Part shown: positions 15,556 to 25,400 of the stretch, in pieces
Layout: each line of letters begins with the position of its first letter
Position numbering within the stretch: position 1 is the first letter of the stretch
From: a virus
DNA: 55,670 nt
Strand: one strand, 5' to 3'
Virus record (IMG/VR): IMGVR_UViG_3300027491_000004
Span: 1 to 55,670 of that record
Translations under genes and position numbers: made by a program
Notes under the pieces: generated by a model
What the model was told of the DNA's origin: nothing
Databases searched by the model: none
What the model saw: the letters and a program-made list of their open reading frames with translations, nothing else

Positions 15556-18500
15556 ATGGCGATCACTTATTTTAACGAATCACCCTACTGGGACGACTTT
15601 AATAAAGATAAGAACTATCTGAGAGTTCTTTTCCGTCCTGGTTATTCAGTCCAGGCTCGTGAACTTACGCAGCTGCAAACCTCGATTCAGGCTCAGATCG
15701 AGCGTTTCGGTAATCACTTCTTTAAGGATGGAACGAAGGTCATGGGAGGTTTGGCCACGATTAACAATAAGATTGCTTATGTTAAGGTGGAATCTTCAGC
15801 CCAAACTACCACATATCCTGCTCAAGGAGGTAATACGTATACTGGAAATGAAAGCCTATACCTTGAAAAGGATGGAAACGGCAATTATGTTTTGATTGGT
15901 GCTACTTTATTTGGCGCAACAAATGGCTTGCACGCTAAGATTATCGATATTGTTCCACCAGAAGGTGCAGAACCGCTGACATTGTATGTCGAGTATCTTA
16001 ATTCTGGTGGAACAAATGCCACGAATGCAGGATTAGTAAAAGCATTTGCGGCCGAAGAATATATTTTGCTTCAAAAATATGACTCTGATAGCGGTGCGGT
16101 AACAGGACGGGTTGCATTCCGCGCAAAGCCACTGGAAAACGGAAACATCAATCCTACCGGATTTGGCACTCGCGTCTCGGTTGAAGAAGGCGTTTACTAT
16201 ATCAACGGATGCTTCGTGCATACTCCAGCTGCATCTATCATTGCATCTCGTTACCGCCAGAACCCATGGTGCAGAGTAGTATACCGCGTAGAGGAAAGAA
16301 AGGTCACTCCAGTTGATGATACTACGTTAAATGATAATGCGCTAGGAACTCCAAATACCGGTGCCCCAGGAGCACACCGCTATCAGATTTTGATGAATCT
16401 GGATGTGGAAAATTGGAATCCTGCTCAGTACGATGATACTCTAGACAACTTCATTCTCGTATTAACAGTTGAGGATGGAAAAGTAAAGAAACAGAATCGC
16501 ACGGAATACACTGAGATCATGAAGACCATGGCTCAGCGTACCTACGAGGAATCTGGCAATTATGTCGTAAATCCTTTTGGTATTGACATTCGTGAATACC
16601 TAAATACCTACACGAATGGTGGTTTATACACTGCGAATCAAATTCAGAATGCTGTTGCTGGCATTAATACGGCTAATCAAGCAGCAACTTATGCATCAAA
16701 TAAGCTCGCTGCTGGCCTTGAACCTTCTGTCGCATACATCAATGGATTTCGAGTAGAATTGCAATCTACCGCATATGCGATTCTAAAGAAATCACGTAAC
16801 TTTAAGAGTCTTACTAACGCAGTAATCGATGCTGGTTATGGTAATTACCTAACTGTTTATAACGTAACTGGTCTTCCAGATATTACCAATTTTAGTTATG
16901 TCAATCTGAAGAGTGCGATCACCGGTGGTGGTACTACTATTGGCACTGCGCGTGTCCGTTCGATGGAACGCATTTCTGGCAGCAATTTTAAGTTATACCT
17001 TTTTGATGTTACTCTGAATTCTGGTAATTCGATGGCACAGGTAAGAAGTGTCACGAGTGCTACTGTAACATTTACCGCAGACACGTATATTATTGACGGA
17101 ACTGGATCGCAGGTTGCTGGTGCAGAAATTCAAGATGCATCATCTGTTTCGCTACTTTATAAGTTGCCGTATGACGTTATTAAGTCAACAGCAGATTTGA
17201 CATATACTGTTCGGCAGTCATTCGCTGGTACTATTGTTGATGGCACCCCAAATGACACAATTGTTTTAAATCCTCAGGTTAATTATCAATATTTTATTTC
17301 AGAATCTGCTTCGGACTATATTGTGGCAAAAGTCGATGGAACTATTATTACGCCATCATCTGTTGATATCGAAAGCGTCAGCGGACAAAACTATAATAAA
17401 GTAACGCTTTATTTTGCTGCTGGCACAGTTGCATCAAATACATCTGTAACAGTAATTGCATCAACGCAACGCTCGCTTTCGCCTAAGACAAAGACTTTAC
17501 AGGCACAGACATTGGCAATCGCAAGCCCAAATACTGTTGCTAGCGCTAGCACATATGACAGCTTAAATACTGTCGATGTTGTTCGTATCAAAGCAGTTCA
17601 TATGTCTGCCGATTTTAGCACAGCTGCTACAGAATCAGATCCTGATATTTCTGATCGCTACGTTCTTGATACTGGCCAGCGCGATACTTACTATGATTAC
17701 AGTACGCTGCAGCTTAAGGCTGGTGTAAATCCTCCAACCGGAAGACTGCTAGTCAAATTTGACAAGTATAACCATAGCGCAGATGGCGATTACTTTGCAG
17801 TTTCTTCATATACGAACTATGAAGATATTCCAACATTTACTTCATCGCGTGGCACAGTCGCATTAAGAGATTGCTTAGACTTCCGTCCTGCAGTGACGGC
17901 ATTTTCATCTACGAAAATGTCTGCTCCTCGTCCAAATATTACTACCGACATGGAGTATTATCTGGGACGAGTTGACAAGATATGCCTCGATCAATACGGT
18001 AACGTCAAGATTAAGGAAGGCGTGCCGTCTCTAAATCCAGTTGCTCCTCCTGATATTCAGGATGCGCTGACGATGTATATCCTGACGATTGCGCCTTATA
18101 CTTTTGGAACGCAAGATGTAAAGGCGAAGAGTCTGGATCATCGCCGCTATACGATGCGTGACATCGGTCGTATTGAAAAGCGTGTGCAGAAGCTTGAATA
18201 TTATACTGCGCTTTCACTACTAGAAAAAGAAACAGCAAGCAAGCAAATCTTGGATGCTGATGGAGTAGATCGCTATAAGAACGGATTCGTCGTCGATAGC
18301 TTTACTTCGCATGGAATTGGCGCAGTGGCGCACCCAGATTATAGCGTAGCTGTCGATAAAGTCAATGGACTGATTCGGCCTTTATTCTACGAAGAAAATG
18401 TTAACCTTCGTCTGAATACTGCTCTTTCGCAGAATTATCGCCAGACAGGACCGCTTGTTACTCTAAACTATTATTCTGCTCCGGTTATCACTCAGCCATT

Positions 18501-20319
18501 TGCTTCATACGAGCAGGACGTAAATCCATTTGCAGTAAATACTTGGACCGGCAAAATTAAGTTGTATCCTGGTACAGACGAATGGAATGAAAACCATATC
18601 GCGCCAGATGTCAAGATCGATGCTGCCAATGGCGCATATGATTCACTTAAATTCTTCAGCACACCAGAACTTGCAACTGGCACGCTATGGAATTATTGGG
18701 AAACCAATTGGTACGGCACCGATCGCAATAACGGAACAGACACTGAAAATATGTCTCCCGGACCAGTCGGCCCTGGAGGAATCGATCCGACATACAGAAA
18801 TACAACGGCGCAACTGACTTCTGGTACCAGCGTGGGTCTTGCTCCAGGAACAACCGAATCGTACAATGCGGATCGAGCAGTCGAGATCAACGTTGTTCCA
18901 TACATTCGTTCGCGCAAGATTTACTTCAAGGCTACGAACCTGCGCCCAAATACTAAGTTTTATGCATTCTTTGATGGAGCAAATGTTGGTAAGTATGTTC
19001 GTCAGGAGCACGTATTTCCAGCATATTTGCTAGCATATACTGGTACAAGTGATGCGATTGACCCATCGTATATCAATCGTAACGATCCAACATTCTTCCA
19101 GGATTACATTAATTATACTCAGCACCCTATGGGATATACTGAGTTATTCTCGAATGAATACGGAGAAATCGCTGGTTCATTTGTTATTCCAAACAACAGC
19201 CAGATGAAGTTCCGTGCTGGTCGTCGAGTGTTTACTCTGGTAGATATTGGAAATGCTGATAAGCGCTTAGCATCATCTTATGCCGATGTTGCATATGATG
19301 CCCGCGGCCAATTCACGCCAACACTTCGACCAGTTGAGCCTGCATATGAAGATCCACCAGTTGATATTCGTCAGGATGAACAGCCAATCGTAGCGCCGCC
19401 TCCAGCACCGCCACAGCCTGTAGGAAAACTCGTAGAGATGGATACTGATGCAGAATCGGTAACACCAATTGTTCCACCACCAACACCGGTGGAAATCATC
19501 GATGTTATTCCGACAACGTTAGTAACTCCGCCAACTGTGCCAGCGAACGAAGTAATACTTTGCCCTCCATCAAAGTATAATATTGTAGTTCAAACCAATA
19601 CGGAAACTACAATTACTCCGCCAGTTACACCACCATCCACACCAGAAGCTCCATGGCAGCCACCAGCGGTTACAGTCAGTGTTCCGCCAGAAGAAGCAAG
19701 GAAGGGTTGGTATCCAATTGAGGCATATCCTCCATATACTAATAGATCTCCATATCTAGTATGGGATTATCCTCCACAGCCTCGCCCAGTCGAAGAATTG
19801 CACGAAGAGGCAGGAAAACAAGGATGGTATCCATCAGAAGCTTATGGTCAAGCACCTGGTGGTCTAGTATATGGATATCCACCTTCGCCAAATCAATTCT
19901 TTACTGGCATCGATACAACGAACAATACTCCAACGAACGTCGATAATCCAAATCTAACTACTACAACAGACGTCACAGAAGAATGCGATACCGCTATTGA
20001 AATTGTCGGTGATGCAATTTCTGATCCGAATGCAGAAAATCCAATCATCGGATGTATTTCACCGGAAGAATTCATAATTCCAGAGATTAATCCTGAACAG
20101 ATTAATTACGAATGCTGGCCAGGACCAACTATTGATGAAACTACTACAGATATTTTCTACGAAGAAACTGATGTTGAACAAGTAACTACAGAAACACCTG
20201 AGGCCGACTACTTCATGGAGTATGACGGAGAAACTATCTACAGCGATAATGACGCACAGGTTGAATTTACAGACTTCCAGGCCGAATATGATGAGGCAGT
20301 AGATATCGGTAATGAATAG
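15556..20319 (+). CDS. DUF4815-type large baseplate/tail protein (gp10-like position)
   Basis: This 1587-residue protein starts with the DUF4815 signature FNESPYWDDFNKDKNYLRVL, then RPGYSVQARELTQLQTSIQ and IERFGNHFFKDGTKVMGG. The family is common in T4-like phages of marine hosts and stands where T4 has gp9/gp10, so a wedge outer or fibre-attachment role is likely. The central 1000 residues are a beta-rich mosaic. At about 1260-1480 lies a Pro-rich region (PPVDIRQDEQPIVAPPPAPP). It contains a tandem pair, GWYPIEAYPPYTN and GWYPSEAYGQAPGG, each preceded by an EEA element and followed by YPP. The last 90 residues are very acidic (YFMEYDGETIYSDNDAQVEF). The start has CTTTCTAAC upstream and no Shine-Dalgarno. 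Confidence 0.75.
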   Translation: MAITYFNESPYWDDFNKDKNYLRVLFRPGYSVQARELTQLQTSIQAQIERFGNHFFKDGTKVMGGLATINNKIAYVKVESSAQTTTYPAQGGNTYTGNESLYLEKDGNGNYVLIGATLFGATNGLHAKIIDIVPPEGAEPLTLYVEYLNSGGTNATNAGLVKAFAAEEYILLQKYDSDSGAVTGRVAFRAKPLENGNINPTGFGTRVSVEEGVYYINGCFVHTPAASIIASRYRQNPWCRVVYRVEERKVTPVDDTTLNDNALGTPNTGAPGAHRYQILMNLDVENWNPAQYDDTLDNFILVLTVEDGKVKKQNRTEYTEIMKTMAQRTYEESGNYVVNPFGIDIREYLNTYTNGGLYTANQIQNAVAGINTANQAATYASNKLAAGLEPSVAYINGFRVELQSTAYAILKKSRNFKSLTNAVIDAGYGNYLTVYNVTGLPDITNFSYVNLKSAITGGGTTIGTARVRSMERISGSNFKLYLFDVTLNSGNSMAQVRSVTSATVTFTADTYIIDGTGSQVAGAEIQDASSVSLLYKLPYDVIKSTADLTYTVRQSFAGTIVDGTPNDTIVLNPQVNYQYFISESASDYIVAKVDGTIITPSSVDIESVSGQNYNKVTLYFAAGTVASNTSVTVIASTQRSLSPKTKTLQAQTLAIASPNTVASASTYDSLNTVDVVRIKAVHMSADFSTAATESDPDISDRYVLDTGQRDTYYDYSTLQLKAGVNPPTGRLLVKFDKYNHSADGDYFAVSSYTNYEDIPTFTSSRGTVALRDCLDFRPAVTAFSSTKMSAPRPNITTDMEYYLGRVDKICLDQYGNVKIKEGVPSLNPVAPPDIQDALTMYILTIAPYTFGTQDVKAKSLDHRRYTMRDIGRIEKRVQKLEYYTALSLLEKETASKQILDADGVDRYKNGFVVDSFTSHGIGAVAHPDYSVAVDKVNGLIRPLFYEENVNLRLNTALSQNYRQTGPLVTLNYYSAPVITQPFASYEQDVNPFAVNTWTGKIKLYPGTDEWNENHIAPDVKIDAANGAYDSLKFFSTPELATGTLWNYWETNWYGTDRNNGTDTENMSPGPVGPGGIDPTYRNTTAQLTSGTSVGLAPGTTESYNADRAVEINVVPYIRSRKIYFKATNLRPNTKFYAFFDGANVGKYVRQEHVFPAYLLAYTGTSDAIDPSYINRNDPTFFQDYINYTQHPMGYTELFSNEYGEIAGSFVIPNNSQMKFRAGRRVFTLVDIGNADKRLASSYADVAYDARGQFTPTLRPVEPAYEDPPVDIRQDEQPIVAPPPAPPQPVGKLVEMDTDAESVTPIVPPPTPVEIIDVIPTTLVTPPTVPANEVILCPPSKYNIVVQTNTETTITPPVTPPSTPEAPWQPPAVTVSVPPEEARKGWYPIEAYPPYTNRSPYLVWDYPPQPRPVEELHEEAGKQGWYPSEAYGQAPGGLVYGYPPSPNQFFTGIDTTNNTPTNVDNPNLTTTTDVTEECDTAIEIVGDAISDPNAENPIIGCISPEEFIIPEINPEQINYECWPGPTIDETTTDIFYEETDVEQVTTETPEADYFMEYDGETIYSDNDAQVEFTDFQAEYDEAVDIGNE

Positions 20320-20341
20320 TTAAACCTGAAAGAATTTACAC

Positions 20342-22213
20342 ATGGCTATACTACAACCTCTCGCTCAAACGTTCACCATCGATAGTCCCAGTGGCATTTT
20401 TGCTACTGGGCTTGACCTTTTCTTTTCAAGGGTCGATTATCGGTTTCCAGTAAATGTCGAGCTTCGCACAGTGAAAGATGGAATGCCGACTGATAAGGTA
20501 ATCCCATTTTCGTTTGCGAGCCTGCGTGCAATTTCTCAGGATTTGACGATCCCATTTATTGGTATTTCTTCTGATGCTACTGTTCCTACGCGCTTTAACT
20601 TTGAAGCGCCAGTATTTCTTGCTGGAGGAACAGAATACTGCTTTGTAATACAATCTAATTCTGATCGATATCGAGTTTGGGCATCAGAAAAATTTGGATA
20701 TGATATTACTGGTATTGGTTCAGTAGGAGCTGGTAGAAAAGTCATCGATAATCCATACGGCGGAGTAATGTTTCGTGCCACAAATGCTTCATCCTGGACA
20801 GCGGATCAGATGCGCGATATTAAGTTTACTTTGCATCGCGCAGTATTTGATACCGCGAATGCTGCTACTATTATTCTAAACGAAGACGATAATATTCAGA
20901 AGCGCCTAGATGCTGATCCAGTAGAAACATACAAGAATTCAAATATTGTTAGAATTCACCATATCAATCACGGATTTTTTCCAATGGTTGGTAGTACAGC
21001 AAAATCTGCTGTTAAATTAACTCTACTCACTGGTAATCCTACTCTTATCAATGGAATTCCGATTACCGAATTAAATGCTACACATAACGTAATCGATGTT
21101 GAGCCGGATTCATATACAATCAGAGTAACCACACTCGCAACTGCTTCTGGTTTAGGCGGCGGTGACGCTGCAGTTTCTACAGATTACGTTCCATTCGATG
21201 TTTTACGTCCATCTATCGATATGATGGGCATGCCGAATACTTCATCTGTCTGGAAGATGAAGAAGACATCAGGCCAATCATTGGGCGGAACCGAAATACC
21301 AAATCAGTTGGACACTGAATATACTCGAGTTGACATCAACAAGAACATCAGTGTAGATGCTCCTGCAGTTGTATTGCCATCAGTAGGCCGTACATTTATG
21401 AATGTGGCTAATTCAAAGTCATTATTCCTAAAAGGCTTGCTGACATCTAAAGCAAATAATCTCTCGCCAGTTATCGACCTCGAGCGTAGTTCTGCTGTTG
21501 CTGTTAATAACCGTATCAATAATCCTGCTGCTGCAATTACACAGTATACCAATGCTAGCACAACTACAGCAAATGGAGCAACGACGATTGTAATGGCCAG
21601 CGCTAGCGGAATCGTAGTTGGTTACAAGGTCCGCGGCCCGTATATTCCAAACGACGTTTTAGTGACTAATGTAAACTCAAACACTATTACTATTTCTTCT
21701 GCCACAACTGGTATAATTCCAGTAAGTACGCCAATATTCTTCCTGCCAAATAACAGCGATGCAAACTATGTGGTAAATTATGCAGATGAAACCGCTCCAC
21801 TTGGCGGAGCAGCGCTATCGAAGTATATCACTCGTAAGGTTGAGCTAAATGACCCAGCATCTGCAATCAAGGTTTGGGTTTCTGTCAATCGTCCTACCGG
21901 ATCTAATATCAGCATATATTACAAGATTCAGCGCACGGACGATACCGATGGTAACTTTGATACCGACTACGGATGGAATCTAGCAACCAATGATTCTGCA
22001 GACGGAATTCCTTACTCGGATAATCCTGACAAATACTCCGAGGTGTCATATACCATCGATATTACCGACTTTAAGGCAGCGAATTTTGCTACTAGTGGCG
22101 CAGTAGATGGTGATGTTCAATTTACCGCATTTGCTATCAAGATTGTATTTACTTCCAATAATTCTTCTCGAGTACCTTCATGCAAGGAATTCAGAGCGGT
22201 CGCGGTAAGTTAA
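20342..22213 (+). CDS. Structural protein accompanying the DUF4815 protein
   Basis: This 623-residue protein lies 22 bases after the DUF4815 protein. The N-terminal part (LAQTFTIDSPSGIFATGLDL, FFSRVDYRFPVNVELRTVKD, FLAGGTEYCFVIQSNSDRYR, VWASEKFGYD) looks like the element seen at the end of DUF4815 proteins and their partners. The middle is beta-rich, with TANGATTIVMASASGIVVGY at about 405-425. The C-terminal part (ITRKVELNDPASAIKVWVSV, NRPTGSNISIYYKIQRTD, AFAIKIVFTSNNSSRVPSCK) resembles an outer binding domain. It may connect fibres to the wedge, which is inference from position. The stop codon overlaps a late-promoter-like box. GAAAG lies about 9 bases before the ATG, a rare Shine-Dalgarno-like case. 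Confidence 0.68.
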   Translation: MAILQPLAQTFTIDSPSGIFATGLDLFFSRVDYRFPVNVELRTVKDGMPTDKVIPFSFASLRAISQDLTIPFIGISSDATVPTRFNFEAPVFLAGGTEYCFVIQSNSDRYRVWASEKFGYDITGIGSVGAGRKVIDNPYGGVMFRATNASSWTADQMRDIKFTLHRAVFDTANAATIILNEDDNIQKRLDADPVETYKNSNIVRIHHINHGFFPMVGSTAKSAVKLTLLTGNPTLINGIPITELNATHNVIDVEPDSYTIRVTTLATASGLGGGDAAVSTDYVPFDVLRPSIDMMGMPNTSSVWKMKKTSGQSLGGTEIPNQLDTEYTRVDINKNISVDAPAVVLPSVGRTFMNVANSKSLFLKGLLTSKANNLSPVIDLERSSAVAVNNRINNPAAAITQYTNASTTTANGATTIVMASASGIVVGYKVRGPYIPNDVLVTNVNSNTITISSATTGIIPVSTPIFFLPNNSDANYVVNYADETAPLGGAALSKYITRKVELNDPASAIKVWVSVNRPTGSNISIYYKIQRTDDTDGNFDTDYGWNLATNDSADGIPYSDNPDKYSEVSYTIDITDFKAANFATSGAVDGDVQFTAFAIKIVFTSNNSSRVPSCKEFRAVAVS

Positions 22214-22219
22214 TAAATA
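22212..22219 (+). promoter_or_regulatory. Late-promoter-like box AATAAATA over a stop codon
   Basis: The sequence TAATAAATAG holds the stop codon TAA of the upstream gene and a one-mismatch late box. Only 5 bases separate the box from the ATG at 22225, so initiation by the T4 rule would fall at or next to the start codon. Confidence 0.4.
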
Positions 22220-22224
22220 GACCG

Positions 22225-22449
22225 ATGCTTGAAACACGAGAAAAAGCACTGGTCGAAGACAACCCGTCTCTGGAACGCGATATGTATTCCAAGGCAATCG
22301 TGTCTAAAGACCGAAGCGCTTATCATCGCCGCGTTGCAATCAAGAATTCTAAGAAGCAAAAGCAGGCAGAGATTGAAAGCTTAAAGTGCGAAATCACCGA
22401 GCTCAAGCAACTCGTCAAAACTTTGATCTCTTCACAGCAGAAGCAATAA
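22225..22449 (+). CDS. Small basic coiled-coil protein
   Basis: The ATG at 22225 is preferred over an in-frame ATG at 22180, because the latter lies inside the previous gene and 22225 sits just after its stop and promoter box. The product has 74 residues: MLETREKALVEDNPSLERDM, then YSKAIVSKDRSAYHRRVAIK, a Lys-rich stretch, and a C-terminal leucine/isoleucine heptad helix (EIESLKCEITELKQLVKTLI) likely to form a coiled coil. Its place before a fibre gene suggests an assembly chaperone or virion minor protein, but there is no recognised family. Confidence 0.7.
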   Translation: MLETREKALVEDNPSLERDMYSKAIVSKDRSAYHRRVAIKNSKKQKQAEIESLKCEITELKQLVKTLISSQQKQ

Positions 22450-22464
22450 GCTTACTACCTATCC

Positions 22465-25400
22465 ATGTCCACACAAGTTCTACGTACTGACACATTTGAA
22501 GCATGGCGTCAAAAGGCCAACACCGTCGCCAAAAACCTGGGTGAGGTAGCATCAATTGACTCGCGCATCAGTTATCGCACTCTGACGCACAAGGGTGCTG
22601 CTGCCTATTCGGTAGGGAATACACTGACAGGATCAGTAACGGGAGCGACTGCCACAGTTACTGCGGTAAATGGTGTCAATCTGGTTGTCACTCCAGTAAG
22701 CGGAACATTCGTCGGCGCAGACATCATCAAGAGCAGAATTTATTTTGATGGAGCTGGAACTATTACTGCCGGTTCTACAATTACTAGCACACAGTCTGGT
22801 GCTACTGCAAAAATACTCTCGTATGATTCAGGCGATAATTCTGCTGTAGTATATGATATTACTGGCGCGTTTTCTGTAGGCAATACGATTAGCGGGACAA
22901 GCAAGACAATCTCGAACATCTCTCTCGATACTGTATCTGATATTGGTGAAAACATCACGAATGGTACCACAGTACGAGAGCTCAATACTTATTCTGCTAG
23001 TGCAGTTGCCGGTATCAATGAGCTTCAGGCAGAAGTAGGCACAATTGCATCTCTCAGTGGATTCAGCGCGACAAATCTTGTCGCAGTTGCAAATGAGATC
23101 AAGAATAGTGCTATCACGTTCAACGGCGCAAAGACATTTTCAGAAAGCGTAAATCTTGCTGCTACCAAAGAATTAACAATTGCCGGCACATCTGTACTAA
23201 ATTCTACCACGCTAGGATCCGGAGTTGTCAATTCTTCGCTTACAACTGTAGGCACGATTGGAACAGGCACATGGCAAGGCAGCATTGTGTCATCGACATA
23301 CGGCGGTACTGGCGTCAATAATGCAGGCCGTACTCTGACAATTGCCACAGGAAATCTGACGCTGACGACAGCATCAGGTGGGTCATCGCTTACTTTACCA
23401 TCAACAGGCACAGTTGCTACCCTTGCTGGTACTGAAACACTGACTAGCAAGACTATCAATCTCACGAGCAATACGCTGACAGGAACACTTACCCAGTTCA
23501 ACGCAGCGCTCAGCGATGACGATTTTGCTGCCCTTGCCGCTGTTCAAACGCTGACGAACAAATCGATTGCACTGGGATCTAACACGATCACGGGTACGTT
23601 AGCTCAGTTCAATACTGCTTTAACAGATGACGACTTTGCAGCACTTGCCGCTGTTCAAACGCTGACGAATAAAACACTTTCTACAGGATCGATCTGGCAA
23701 GGTGGTGTTATTTCTTCAACGTACGGCGGCACTGGCGTAAATAATGGCGGTCGAACACTGACGATCAATACAGGAAACGTTGTTGTCACTGCACCTGCTG
23801 GTGGATCGACGTTGACTTTACCAGGCAGTGGTACTGTTGCTACACTTGCTGGTATAGAAACGCTGACGAATAAAACCGTCAATCTTGCAAGCAACACTCT
23901 GACTGGCACGTTCGCAGAATTCAATGCTGCGCTTACTGGTGAAGATTTCGTTGGTGTAGCTGCTATTCAAACACTCAGTAATAAGTCAGTTAGCTTAACT
24001 ACAAATACGCTAACAGGAACACTCGCAGAATTTAATACTGCTCTAACAGATGACGACTTTGTAGCAATTAATGCTACTCAGACAATTTCCAATAAGACAT
24101 TCGTCACACCAGTTCTTGGCATTGCTACTGCTACGTCAATCAATAAGGTAGCAATTACCGCGCCGGCGACATCTGCCACACTAACAATTGCAAATGGCAA
24201 GACACTTACTGCCAGCAATACACTCACATTTACTGGTACAGATGGATCATCAGTTGCATTTGGCGCCGGCGGAACTGTAGTTTATACCTCGAATAACATC
24301 ACTGCACTTTCCACGTTTAGTTCTGCCGATCTTGCAGGCAGATTGACGGATGAAACGGGCACGGGTGTTGTGGTATTTAATAGCAGCCCATCACTCACCA
24401 CTCCAACAATTGGCGGCGGTGGCGCTAATTTCTCGGGTAGCACATCAGGTACAACTAACTTTAAGGCAGCAGCTGCTGCAGGTACCACAACAATCACGAT
24501 GCCAGCAGCAACTGGTACGATGGCGCTCACGAGTGATATCGGAAATGGCACTCTGACGTTATCAACCGGTGTTGGTATTGTTTCTGCTTCAGCATCATTC
24601 TCTGCAAATCAATCTGGCGCGGCATCTTACTCAATTGCACACGCTGTTCCATCTGGCGCAACTGCTGCAACACTTGGAACAAATGGTATTTCGTCGATCA
24701 CCACTGATCAATTTGGACACATTACTGCAGTTACTACTGCGACTTATCTGACTGCTGCAAGCGGCGTAAGTTCAATTGCTGGAACTGCAAATCAGATTAC
24801 TGCATCTGCAAGTGTGGGTGCGGTAACACTTTCGCTGCCGCAGAATATTCATACAGCCGCTGAACCAACATTCGGCGGAGCAACGCTGGGCAATATCACA
24901 GTTGGTGTATCGACAGACAACACGATTACCACATCATCTGGTAATCTGATTCTGACTGCAGCTGGCACATCTACAGTAAATGCTTCGCGTCCTCTTGTAG
25001 CAGCTACAGCTCTTACAAATACTAATAAAGCAACTGTATTTTCGGTCAGCAATAGCAGCGCAGGTGCGGGCGCAGATTTCCCATACAATCCAACTCAATC
25101 AACACGCTTTAGCATTGATTCGACTGGTAACGTCACTATCAATGGTGACCTTACTGTTGCTGGTACAACATACCTCCCAACAATCAGTGGTACCGTTGCA
25201 TGGAGCACTCAGGTTACAGGAAAGACTTATTTCGGATCGATTACAGATGGTACTACAGCTGCTTCACCCGGTGATGGTACCGCATTCAAGATCCGTACCA
25301 AGGACGGTCTGACAGCAGTCGTCACAAATGATGACGCAACTCACGGCGACAATGTTCTGTTTGGGCATGGTAACTCTATAACAATTTACGGATCAACCAG

